Below the pieces are notes generated by a model. The model made no database searches. It saw only the letters and a list, made by a program, of their open reading frames with translations, and was not told the DNA's origin. A DNA stretch of 64,000 nucleotides from Synaphobranchus kaupii (lineage: Eukaryota; Chordata; Actinopteri; Anguilliformes; Synaphobranchidae). Numbering within the stretch: the stretch's first letter is position 1; every line of letters begins with the position of its first letter. A program made the translations under genes and the position numbers. The stretch covers positions 3,869,332 through 3,933,331 of the forward strand of contig JAINUF010000027.1 in NCBI GenBank assembly GCA_029718625.1. The letters are read 5' to 3'. Below are positions 1 through 9,233 of the stretch, piece by piece.

Positions 1-1198
1 TCTGGGGCCGGAGGAGAGGAGGTGGTAGTGGAGGAAAGGAGGATGCATTTTTGGAGTCTTGTGATGCACACAGTGCATGGTATTTTTTCAGAGTAAGAGT
101 AGAAGACGTCTGGTCAGAAAAGTGTGAGATGTTAATGTGTAGGGAGCGGGCTGAGCTATAGCTAGCTATGTTCTGTGAGCTACCAGCCATTCTCAGATCT
201 TGTTACCCTACGCAGAACCAGGGGTCAATTACACTACAAATAACTGTACAGAACGTGATGTATACACACACTCACATTGCACTATAATATTTCAGGCAGA
301 AAAAGGCATTGGTTATGTATTCATAGTCACACTGAGACTCAGATTTACAACTGCAAGAGCTGACAGAGATGCTTCACGCACTGAAGAAATAGAAATGTCG
401 TACTAGACAAATGTGTAGCAGGCCTGTACATGTCCAGTAGAGTGGACATGCCTCCCGCACTGTGAAAGCTAACACTACCACACCGGCGCCTAGATGGTAT
501 CCGTCTCTCCTGGAAAAGGTGGCACGACAGATAACGTCACCATTTTGTGCCAAGCATGGCCATATTCTTTGATATGAATACTAGCTCTGACACCAAAAAC
601 TAGACACTCTGCTGCTATTGCTGATTCTGTTACTCAACTGGAGAAGGTCTGCAGCAAGATAAGTCCGTTTAAAACCACTGGTCCGAGTCCTGTGGATGGA
701 CTCCGAGCTGACTCAGTATAATTTAATCAGCAGAGCTGGTAAGGAAAGACAGCAGTAGATATAGTCTATGGCCCACATTTACTGACTGCATCTGCATAGA
801 TCTTGTTCTCTTGCTCTAGTTTCAATGAGAGACAATTCCTGTCAGAGACATGCTCTCTCTCAAACTCAAACCAGATCTTATAGAGTCATATGACACGATG
901 CTGCACTACCGAACAGATCACCTGCTGAAAAGACCACACAGAGAAAGCTACACAGCAATTTATAATAATCCCAGTAATTGCAGCTGCAAAGCTAATAGCC
1001 AGCAGTTTGCTTGTTTATTAGGGGACGTAGCTGCTGGTACCCTATTGTTTTTGTTCAGATTCTTTTTTTTTCAATTTTTTTTTCTTTTTTTCTCCCCTTT
1101 CACCTAAAATTCCCATGAGCTGGTTTGGCCTAGAATCACCAAACTTGGCAGGCTTGTTGAGATTGCCAAACCCTTGTATCCTCTATATCAGTGGTTCC

Positions 1199-1500
1199 CA
1201 ACCCTGGTCCTGGAGTACCCCTGTGTATGCTGGTTTTCGTTCCAACCACAATTGCAATACCAGAATTTTAACAAGCTGTTATTTTTTCTTAATTAGGTGT
1301 TTTTATTGTATAGAGAGAACACTTTAAAATCTTTACTCTCTTAAGCCACGTTATGTTAGCAATAGCTATGCATGCCATGAAGAAGAAAAAAAACCCATGT
1401 TCATTATGCTCATTGTGTTATATTGCAAACAATTACAAAGAAGAAGTAACAACTCAGGTGATTAGGCTCCTAATTAGGTAATTGAACGCAAGTTAAATTT
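1199..1500 (+). mobile_element. Repeat with hAT-like terminus (CAGTGGTTCCCAACCC...), unit 1
   Basis: The stretch opens with CAGTGGTTCCCAACCC and continues as CTGGTCCTGGAGTACC and a GGTTTTCGTTCCAACC block. This combination is widespread in fish and other vertebrate repeats. CAGTGGTT at an end is typical of hAT-superfamily terminal inverted repeats. I see no matching GGGAACCACTG on the same strand within the unit, so the other end is lost or this is a different class of repeat sharing the motif. The 3' limit is not visible, and about 1500 is a guess based on the AT-rich sequence that follows. It has no coding capacity. Copies with the same start lie in every unit. Confidence 0.55.
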
Positions 1501-1665
1501 TTTCCTTAACACAATGCAGGTTTGGCTAGTTATCATTTGCTTTGTCTTTGAATTCTTCATTATTTACCAAACGGTTAGTTTTATTGGCCATGTGGCCACA
1601 ATTTCACCAATTATGAGCCTAGGACGGCACAGATTTCAGAGGTTTTGGGTCATGGATCCACCCAG

Positions 1666-1737
1666 GGCAGATTCCAGACGGTCTTAAGGCTTGCAGCTGC
1701 TGGTCGCACTCTGAGGCCTTAAGACTTGTATCTGCCG
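1666..1737 (+). other. Conserved stem-loop with class-specific loop, unit 1
   Basis: The arms GTCTTAAGGC (1681-1690) and GCCTTAAGAC (1716-1725) are perfectly complementary. They are extended outward by GGCAGAT (1666-1672) and ATCTGCC (1730-1736), with a small unpaired bulge between. The loop holds the PvuII-like palindrome CAGCTG. The arms are unchanged in all seven copies in the window, while the loop varies. Class A copies have CTTGCAGCTG and class B copies have an extra TTG or TGT. It could be a transposon end remnant or a structured transcript element, but neither is shown. Confidence 0.6.
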
Positions 1738-2080
1738 TAAATTCTCGACACCTCTAACGGGCCTAGTTCTTGACATGGATTCTGATACTACAATTCACAA
1801 GTGTTGAGATATGAACCAGGCCAAAGTCGTGACAACGAGGCCCTGGGACCTGAGTCTGAGACATAAAATATACATACCACTGCACCTGGGACACCGGCAC
1901 ACTTCAGAACGTACGCACTGGGTTTGCACACAGATAAACCGGGGCCACAATTGCTTGCGGGGCTGCAGAAAAGCTGGAGTGAAAAAGAGAGGTTGAAACA
2001 TGTTTAAAATCACCAATATCTGTTAGCATAAATTATGCGGGAAAACACATGAGAAGCTGTGACTTGGATTATTATTTCTT

Positions 2081-2390
2081 CATATATTTATAAATATGCA
2101 CAGTGAAAATGGTGATGGTTAAATCCCCCCATGAAGTTTAATTAGAGTTTGAAGTTGGCCATCTCATATCCTTGTATATAACAGTACTACCACATTTTGA
2201 CCACAAGATGGTGCCATTTTAACAGATAGTTGAATTGGCACCATCTTGTGGTCAAAATGTGGTAGTACTATGTGAAATACAAGGATATGAGATGTATATC
2301 ACATATAGTACTACCACATTTTGACCACTAGATGGTGCCATTTCAACAATCTGTTAAAATGGCACCATCTTGTGGTCAAAATGTGGTAGT
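2081..2390 (+). repeat. Foldback element, right arm truncated, unit 1
   Basis: The left arm runs from CATATATTTATAA through ATCTCATATCCTTG to a CCACAAGATGGTGCC core at 2201-2215. The core then appears inverted (2237-2251), direct (2325-2339, in the form CCACTAGATGGTGCC) and inverted again (2361-2375). The region folds into nested hairpins whose stems reach about 35 bp. In units 2 and 3 the right arm continues into the full complement of the left arm. Here it stops at GTGGTAGT (2390) and runs straight into the minisatellite, so about 120 bp of right arm are missing. It contains no gene. See the findings for the resemblance of the core to CTCF sites. Confidence 0.85.
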
Positions 2391-2391
2391 C

Positions 2392-2550
2392 TAAAAGTCT
2401 ACACGCGCCCCCCCCCCTCAAAAGTCTACATGCCCCCCCTCAAAAGTCTACACGCCCCCCCCAAAAGTCTACACGCGCCCCCCCCTCAAAAGTCAACATG
2501 CACCCCCCCTCAAAAGTCTACACGCACACACACACACACTCACACACACA
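2392..2550 (+). repeat. 25-bp minisatellite plus (CA)n, unit 1
   Basis: Six degenerate copies of AAAAGTCTACACGC followed by a C-run of variable length and TC occupy about 2392-2525, and they pass into a CA microsatellite at about 2523-2550. The C-run lengths differ between copies, as expected for slippage. In units 2, 3 and R4 the block is reduced to a single AAAGTCTACACGCCCCC remnant next to the MITE. Confidence 0.85.
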
Positions 2551-2646
2551 AAGTAGTGGAGTCCTGCCCACACCACTTGGAGGACTACCACCAAATAAAA
2601 GAAAAATACAGGCCAAACAAATAACCATACACATGCAACACACAAT

Positions 2647-2698
2647 GGGACAGCTTCGCCACTCTTTGGTGGTCGCCAACGGGGTTTATGCCTGTCCC
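2647..2698 (+). other. 52-nt stem-loop with 7-bp closing stem
   Basis: GGGACAG (2647-2653) pairs with CTGTCCC (2692-2698). Inside, CGCCAC and GTGGTCG can pair around a TCTTTG loop. The closing stem has the length of a tRNA acceptor stem and is followed by CCA, but 52 nt is too short and there is no T-loop motif, so I do not call a tRNA. The element is kept in the class A units (also 48194-48245 and 51814-51865) and is absent from the MITE-bearing units. Confidence 0.35.
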
Positions 2699-3344
2699 CC
2701 ACTCGGGCGAGCCTCAGGTCACAGGCCTTCGCCCTCATCACACTCGCCGGTCACGCCACAGGACACCGACTCTAGGCAAGGGAGAGACGTACACACCCTC
2801 TGCCACTCAGTTCCCCGCTCACACCGGTCTGGGATCCATGCACGCTGTGCTCAAGTACGGCGCAAACACATTCTTTACAGTCTAGGGGAAGTCGTTTCCC
2901 CCAGCAAAAGCTCATCACAATATCCCCGGTTCCACTGGCTCCGTCGCACTGACCGGCTCTGCAGTACGCCACCGTACACACAACACAACACATTCGCACA
3001 GAAATAAAAGCTAACCAAACTTAATAAACCAAACGAAAAGAAAATACACTGTCAAACATTTCGGGAGCTCAGAGGCAAGCCACCCTCTCTCGCTCACCCT
3101 CCGTCAATTCTCCCCTATCACTCCAGGTGCGTTCCATTTATTCCCTCAGGAAACCCAGCCCCTTGCGTCCCCACTTCAATCAATCAATTCCCCCATGAGT
3201 ACCAACCACTCATTCAATCATTCAATCCCGTTCCGCAATTATCCAATTTACTACTACAAAATCCACTCTCATTCCCTCCTCACTGAGGAAGACCACAAAA
3301 CATGTTACACACACTGTGCATGTGACACAGCCAGTGTGTGCATG

Positions 3345-3361
3345 TGATTGGTTGACGTGAG
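3345..3361 (-). promoter_or_regulatory. CCAAT box next to a CRE-like half site (putative)
   Basis: Read on the minus strand this is TCACGTCAACCAATCAC: a CCAAT box directly beside TCACGTCA, which differs from a full CRE (TGACGTCA) at one base. It is repeated in every tail (10354-10370, 16893-16909, 47531-47548, 51151-51168, 54795-54812). CCAAT plus CRE is a common vertebrate proximal promoter pair, but I see no TATA box, start site or transcript model, so promoter activity is a guess. Confidence 0.22.
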
Positions 3362-4819
3362 CAGGAGCAAACCAGGGTGCATTCACAAATGCAGAATCAC
3401 ACAGACAAATGCATTGTTGAAAATCAACAATGGGGTAGCTGCCAGCAGCTAGCACCACAGAGGGTGAGTCCCAATATTCCTCGCTCCTCACCTCCACTCA
3501 TCTCCTACCCGGAAGTATGCAAAAGTACAAGTAGTTGCACGTACAGCATAAAGTGTACCTGACATTGCGGTTTGCGTCATTTAATTAATATGTAACCATT
3601 AATATGTAATCAGCAATATTAGATTAGGACACAAAGATCGGCTTCTGGGGCCGGAGGAGAGGAGGTGGTAGTGGAGGAAAGGAGGATGCATTTTTGGAGT
3701 CTTGTGATGCACACAGTGCATGGTATTTTTTCAGAGTAAGAGTAGAAGACGTCTGGTCAGAAAAGTGTGAGATGTTAATGTGTAGGGAGCGGGCTGAGCT
3801 ATAGCTAGCTATGTTCTGTGAGCTACCAGCCATTCTCAGATCTTGTTACCCTACGCAGAACCAGGGGTCAATTACACTACAAATAACTGTACAGAACGTG
3901 ATGTATACACACACTCACATTGCACTATAATATTTCAGGCAGAAAAAGGCATTGGTTATGTATTCATAGTCACACTGAGACTCAGATTTACAACTGCAAG
4001 AGCTGACAGAGATGCTTCACACACTGAAGAAATAGAAATGTCGTACTAGACAAATGTGTAGCAGGCCTGTACATGTCCAGTAGAGTGGACATGCCTCCCG
4101 CACTGTGAAAGCTAACACTACCACACCGGCGCCTAGATGGTATCCGTCTCTCCTGGAAAAGGTGGCACTACAGATAACGTCACCATTTTGTGCCAAGCAT
4201 GGCCATATTCTTTGATATGAATACTAGCTCTGACACCAAAAACTAGACACTCTGCTGCTATTGCTGATTCTGTTACTCAACTGGAGAAGGTCTGCAGCAA
4301 GATAAGTCCGTTTAAAAAAACTGGTCCGAGTCCTGTGGATGGACTCCGAGCTGACTCAGTATAATTTAATCAGCAGAGCTGGTAAGGAAAGACAGCAGTA
4401 GATATAGTCTATGGCCCACATTTACTGACTGCATCTGCATAGATCTTGTTCTCTTGCTCTAGTTTCAATGAGATACAATTCCTGTCAGAGACATGCTCTC
4501 TCTCAAACTCAAAACAGATCTTATAGAGTCATATGACACGATGCTGCACTACCGAACAGATCACCTGCTGAAAAGACCACACAGAGAATGCTACACAGCA
4601 ATTTATAATAATCCCAGTAATTGCAGCTGCAAAGCTAATAGCCAGCAGTTTGCTTGTTTATTAGGGGACGTAGCTGCTGGTACCCTATTGTTTTTGTTCA
4701 GATTCTTTTTTTTTCTTTTTTTCTCCCCTTTCACCTAAAATTCCCATGAGCTGGTTTGGCCTAGAATCACCAAACTTGGCAGGCTTGTTGAGATTGCCAA
4801 ACTCTTGTATCCTCTATAT

Positions 4820-5121
4820 CAGTGGTTCCCAACCCTGGTCCTGGAGTACCCCTGTGTATGCTGGTTTTCGTTCCAACCACAATTGCAATACCAGAATTTT
4901 AACAAGCTGTTATTTTTTCTTAATTAGGTGTTTTTATTGTATAGAGAGAACACTTTAAAATCTTTACTCTCTTAAGCCACGTTATGTTAGCAATAGCTAT
5001 GCATGCCATGAAGAAGAAAAAAAACCCATGTTCATTATGCTCATTGTGTTATATTGCAAACAATTACAAAGAAGAAGTAACAACTCAGGTGATTAGGCTC
5101 CTAATTAGGTAATTGAACGCA
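4820..5121 (+). mobile_element. Repeat with hAT-like terminus, unit 2
   Basis: It has the same CAGTGGTTCCCAACCC start and the same internal blocks as the copy at 1199, with only isolated base changes. The far end is not defined. Confidence 0.55.
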
Positions 5122-5295
5122 AGTTAAATTTTTTCCTTAACACAATGCAGGTTTGGCTCGTTATCATTTGCTTTGTCTTTGAATTCTTCATTATTTACCA
5201 AACGGTTAGTTTTATTGGCCATGTGGCCACAATTTCACCAATTATGAGCCTAGGACGGCACAGATTTCAGAGGTTTTGGGTCATGGATCCACCCA

Positions 5296-5371
5296 GGGCA
5301 GATTCCAGACGGTCTTAAGGCTTTGTTGCAGCTGCTGGTCGCACTCTGAGGCCTTAAGACTTGTATCTGCC
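5296..5371 (+). other. Conserved stem-loop, unit 2
   Basis: The arms GTCTTAAGGC and GCCTTAAGAC match the copy at 1666. The loop has the class B expansion, with CTTTGTTGCAGCTG replacing CTTGCAGCTG. Confidence 0.6.
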
Positions 5372-5550
5372 GTAAATTCTCGACACCTGTAACGGGCCTA
5401 GTTCTTGACATGGATTCTGATACTACAATTCACAAGTGTTGAGATATGAACCAGGCCAAAGTCGTGACAACGAGGCCCTGGGACCTGAGTCTGAGACATA
5501 AAAATATACATACCACTGCACCTGGGACACCGGCACACTTCAGAACGTAC

Positions 5551-5850
5551 GCACTGGGTTTGCACACAGATAAACCGGGGCCACAATTGCTGCAGAAAAG
5601 CTGGAGTGAAAAAGAGAGGTTGAAACATGTTTAAAATCACCAATATCTGTTAGCATAAATTATGCGGGAAAACACATGAGAAGCTGTGACTTGGATTATT
5701 ATTTCTTCATATATTTATAAATATAAACAGTGAAAATGGTGATGGTTAAATCCCCCCATGAAGTTTAATTAGAGTTTGAAGTTGGCCATCTCATATCCTT
5801 GTATATAACAGTACTACCACATTTTGACCACAAGATGGTGCCATTTTAAC
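5551..5850 (+). repeat. Left 300-bp flank of array 1 (duplicated at 8663-8971)
   Basis: The segment runs from GCACTGGGTTTGCACACAG to GGTGCCATTTTAAC, which touches the first monomer. The same segment restarts immediately after the array. This left copy is class B: ATTGCTGCAGAAAAG without the 9-bp insertion, and ATAAACAGTG. It ends with half of the foldback element (5714-5850), including the CCACAAGATGGTGCC core at 5828-5842, only 8 bp from the array. Confidence 0.9.
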
Positions 5851-8662
5851 GGGTTGGGGTCCGCACGCACTTTTGGGTTGGGGTCCGCACGCACTTTTGG
5901 GTTGGGGTCCGCACGCACTTTTGGGTTGGGGTCCGCACGCACTTTTGGGTTGGGGTCCGCACGCACTTTTGGGTTGGGGTCCGCACGCACTTTTGGGTTG
6001 GGGTCCGCACGCACTTTTGGGTTGGGGTCCGCACGCACTTTTGGGTTGGGGTCCGCACGCACTTTTGGGTTGGGGTCCGCACGCACTTTTGGGTTGGGGT
6101 CCGCACGCACTTTTGGGTTGGGGTCCGCACGCACTTTTGGGTTGGGGTCCGCACGCACTTTTGGGTTGGGGTCCGCACGCACTTTTGGGTTGGGGTCCGC
6201 ACGCACTTTTGGGTTGGGGTCCGCACGCACTTTTGGGTTGGGGTCCGCACGCACTTTTGGGTTGGGGTCCGCACGCACTTTTGGGTTGGGGTCCGCACGC
6301 ACTTTTGGGTTGGGGTCCGCACGCACTTTTGGGTTGGGGTCCGCACGCACTTTTGGGTTGGGGTCCGCACGCACTTTTGGGTTGGGGTCCGCACGCACTT
6401 TTGGGTTGGGGTCCGCACGCACTTTTGGGTTGGGGTCCGCACGCACTTTTGGGTTGGGGTCCGCACGCACTTTTGGGTTGGGGTCCGCACGCACTTTTGG
6501 GTTGGGGTCCGCACGCACTTTTGGGTTGGGGTCCGCACGCACTTTTGGGTTGGGGTCCGCACGCACTTTTGGGTTGGGGTCCGCACGCACTTTTGGGTTG
6601 GGGTCCGCACGCACTTTTGGGTTGGGGTCCGCACGCACTTTTGGGTTGGGGTCCGCACGCACTTTTGGGTTGGGGTCCGCACGCACTTTTGGGTTGGGGT
6701 CCGCACGCACTTTTGGGTTGGGGTCCGCACGCACTTTTGGGTTGGGGTCCGCACGCACTTTTGGGTTGGGGTCCGCACGCACTTTTGGGTTGGGGTCCGC
6801 ACGCACTTTTGGGTTGGGGTCCGCACGCACTTTTGGGTTGGGGTCCGCACGCACTTTTGGGTTGGGGTCCGCACGCACTTTTGGGTTGGGGTCCGCACGC
6901 ACTTTTGGGTTGGGGTCCGCACGCACTTTTGGGTTGGGGTCCGCACGCACTTTTGGGTTGGGGTCCGCACGCACTTTTGGGTTGGGGTCCGCACGCACTT
7001 TTGGGTTGGGGTCCGCACGCACTTTTGGGTTGGGGTCCGCACGCACTTTTGGGTTGGGGTCCGCACGCACTTTTGGGTTGGGGTCCGCACGCACTTTTGG
7101 GTTGGGGTCCGCACGCACTTTTGGGTTGGGGTCCGCACGCACTTTTGGGTTGGGGTCCGCACGCACTTTTGGGTTGGGGTCCGCACGCACTTTTGGGTTG
7201 GGGTCCGCACGCACTTTTGGGTTGGGGTCCGCACGCACTTTTGGGTTGGGGTCCGCACGCACTTTTGGGTTGGGGTCCGCACGCACTTTTGGGTTGGGGT
7301 CCGCACGCACTTTTGGGTTGGGGTCCGCACGCACTTTTGGGTTGGGGTCCGCACGCACTTTTGGGTTGGGGTCCGCACGCACTTTTGGGTTGGGGTCCGC
7401 ACGCACTTTTGGGTTGGGGTCCGCACGCACTTTTGGGTTGGGGTCCGCACGCACTTTTGGGTTGGGGTCCGCACGCACTTTTGGGTTGGGGTCCGCACGC
7501 ACTTTTGGGTTGGGGTCCGCACGCACTTTTGGGTTGGGGTCCGCACGCACTTTTGGGTTGGGGTCCGCACGCACTTTTGGGTTGGGGTCCGCACGCACTT
7601 TTGGGTTGGGGTCCGCACGCACTTTTGGGTTGGGGTCCGCACGCACTTTTGGGTTGGGGTCCGCACGCACTTTTGGGTTGGGGTCCGCACGCACTTTTGG
7701 GTTGGGGTCCGCACGCACTTTTGGGTTGGGGTCCGCACGCACTTTTGGGTTGGGGTCCGCACGCACTTTTGGGTTGGGGTCCGTACGCACTTTTGGGTTG
7801 GGGTCCGCACGCACTTTTGGGTTGGGGTCCGCACGCACTTTTGGGTTGGGGTCCGCACGCACTTTTGGGTTGGGGTCCGCACGCACTTTTGGGTTGGGGT
7901 CCGCACGCACTTTTGGGTTGGGGTCCGCACGCACTTTTGGGTTGGGGTCCGCACGCACTTTTGGGTTGGGGTCCGCACGCACTTTTGGGTTGGGGTCCGC
8001 ACGCACTTTTGGGTTGGGGTCCGCACGCACTTTTGGGTTGGGGTCCGCACGCACTTTTGGGTTGGGGTCCGCACGCACTTTTGGGTTGGGGTCCGCACGC
8101 ACTTTTGGGTTGGGGTCCGCACGCACTTTTGGGTTGGGGTCCGCACGCACTTTTGGGTTGGGGTCCGCACGCACTTTTGGGTTGGGGTCCGCACGCACTT
8201 TTGGGTTGGGGTCCGCACGCACTTTTGGGTTGGGGTCCGCACGCACTTTTGGGTTGGGGTCCGCACGCACTTTTGGGTTGGGGTCCGCACGCACTTTTGG
8301 GTTGGGGTCCGCACGCACTTTTGGGTTGGGGTCCGCACGCACTTTTGGGTTGGGGTCCGCACGCACTTTTGGGTTGGGGTCCGCACGCACTTTTGGGTTG
8401 GGGTCCGCACGCACTTTTGGGTTGGGGTCCGCACGCACTTTTGGGTTGGGGTCCGCACGCACTTTTGGGTTGGGGTCCGCACGCACTTTTGGGTTGGGGT
8501 CCGCACGCACTTTTGGGTTGGGGTCCGCACGCACTTTTGGGTTGGGGTCCGCACGCACTTTTGGGTTGGGGTCCGCACGCACTTTTGGGTTGGGGTCCGC
8601 ACGCACTTTTGGGTTGGGGTTCGCACTTTTGGGTTGGGGTTCGCACTTTTGGGTTGGGGTTC
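5851..8662 (+). repeat. 24-bp satellite array 1
   Basis: There are 115 nearly perfect tandem copies of a 24-bp monomer, GGGTTGGGGTCC followed by GCACGCACTTTT, at 5851-8610. Two 20-bp monomers and a partial one follow. GC content is 62.5% with two CpG per monomer. I noticed only one substitution in the block (C to T at 7784), so it is highly homogenised. The block carries only the GGG form of the variable position. Because 24 is a multiple of three and the monomer has no stop in any frame, all six frames stay open across it. These frames are not genes. Confidence 0.98.
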
Positions 8663-8666
8663 GCAC
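8611..8666 (+). repeat. Divergent 20-bp edge monomers of array 1
   Basis: The last monomers are GGGTTGGGGTTCGCACTTTT. They lack one CGCA and have TTC in place of TCC. The final copy merges into CGCACTGGGTTTGC of the unit. Array 2 ends the same way (from about 15107). Divergent edges are expected when unequal exchange homogenises only the interior. Confidence 0.88.
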
Positions 8667-8971
8667 TGGGTTTGCACACAGATAAATCGGGGCCACAATT
8701 GCTTGCGGGGCTGCAGAAAAGCTGGAGTGAAAAAGAGAGGTTGAAACATGTTTAAAATCATCAATATCTGTTAGCATAAATTATGCGGGAAAACACATGA
8801 GAAGCTGTGACTTGGATTATTATTTCTTCATATATTTATAAATATGCACAGTGAAAATGGTGATGGTTAAATCCCCCCATGAAGTTTAATTAGAGTTTGA
8901 AGTTGGCCATCTCATATCCTTGTATATAACAGTACTACCACATTTTGACCACAAGATGGTGCCATTTTAAC
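8663..8971 (+). repeat. Right 309-bp flank of array 1 (duplicate of 5551-5850)
   Basis: This is the second copy of the flanking segment. It is 9 bp longer because it has TTGCGGGGC in the ATTGC...TGCAG stretch, and it reads AAATATGCACAGTG. Both features match class A units such as unit 1 (1915-2215) rather than the class B left flank. The array therefore joins a B-type left side to an A-type right side. Confidence 0.88.
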
Positions 8972-9233
8972 AGATAGTTGAATTAGCACCATCTTGTGGT
9001 CAAAATGTGGTAGTACTATGTGAAATACAAGGATATGAGATGTATATCACATATAGCACTACCACATTTTGACCACTAGATGGTGCCATTTCAACTATGT
9101 TAAAATGGCACCATCTTGTGGTCAAAACGTGGTAGTACTGTTATATACAAGGCTATGAGATGGCCAACTTCAAACTCTAATTAAACTTCATGGGGGGATT
9201 TAACGTCACCATTTTCACTGTGCATATTTATAA
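8827..9233 (+). repeat. Complete foldback element, unit 2
   Basis: The left arm (8827-8971) and right arm (about 9098-9233, continuing after the MITE at 9770-9784) are reverse complements over about 135 bp: CATATATTTATAA, AATCCCCCCATGAAG, ATCTCATATCCTTG and ATTTTGACCACAAGATGG. Four copies of the CCAC(A/T)AGATGGTGCC core lie at 8949-8963, 8985-8999 (inverted, first base changed), 9073-9087 and 9107-9121 (inverted). There is no coding capacity, so this is a foldback or MITE-type element. The superfamily is not identifiable by eye. Confidence 0.85.
9227..9233 (+). other. Target-site duplication of the MITE (left copy)
   Basis: TTTATAA stands here and again at 9770-9776. The empty site, visible as the complementary foldback arm, has a single TTTATAA. 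Confidence 0.8.

Larger units (their letters stand above)
1..3643 (+). repeat. Macrosatellite unit 1 (class A, no 24-bp array)
   Basis: This is one full copy of the 3643-bp tandem unit. The sequence at position 1 starts again at 3644 with only scattered differences. The window starts inside the array, so the unit's start point is arbitrary. In order it holds unique-looking sequence (1-1065), a long T-rich pyrimidine tract (about 1066-1100), a repeat with a hAT-like end (1199), a stem-loop (1666-1737), a foldback element (2081-2390), a minisatellite with CA repeat (2392-2550) and a tail (2551-3643). Class A markers seen here are ACCACTGG after the A-run at about 675, GAGACAATTCC at about 830, CACGACAG at about 523 and AGAAAGCT at about 942. 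All open frames are short (170 codons or fewer), in low-complexity or unrelated sequence, and none resembles a protein I recognise. The 1-1065 stretch holds only small palindromes, such as ATAGCTAGCTAT at 158-169 and an ATGTCCA/TGGACAT hairpin at about 430-452. Confidence 0.93.
2551..3643 (+). repeat. Tail segment of unit 1, no gene recognised
   Basis: This is unique-looking sequence of about 1.1 kb that is shared by all units. The first ~270 bp are missing in units 2, 3 and R4. The longest open frame not built of simple repeats is 91 codons on the minus strand (3222-3497). It recurs in every copy, but because the copies are nearly identical DNA this is not evidence of selection. I see no tRNA, 5S or snRNA signature. 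Confidence 0.6.

Noticed and set aside
2498..3007. 169- to 212-codon frame starting in the minisatellite
   Set aside because: It starts in low-complexity repeats (THTHTH) and is broken in the MITE-bearing units. I saw no family resemblance.
3222..3497. 91-codon minus-strand frame conserved in every unit
   Set aside because: All copies are nearly identical DNA, so its conservation carries no information. The protein has no recognisable domain and there is no transcript support.
1..3643. Ribosomal DNA intergenic spacer or 5S cluster
   Set aside because: I saw no 18S, 28S or 5S sequence, and no U-snRNA or tRNA with both promoter boxes, in any unit.
5851..8662. CRISPR array
   Set aside because: The 24-bp repeats are directly adjacent with no unique spacers, the copy number runs to hundreds, there are no cas genes, and the context is vertebrate.
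5791..8777. Four or more overlapping frames of about 950-990 codons over array 1
   Set aside because: They have the same cause. Five frames on both strands are open at once, which is a property of the monomer and not of coding selection.
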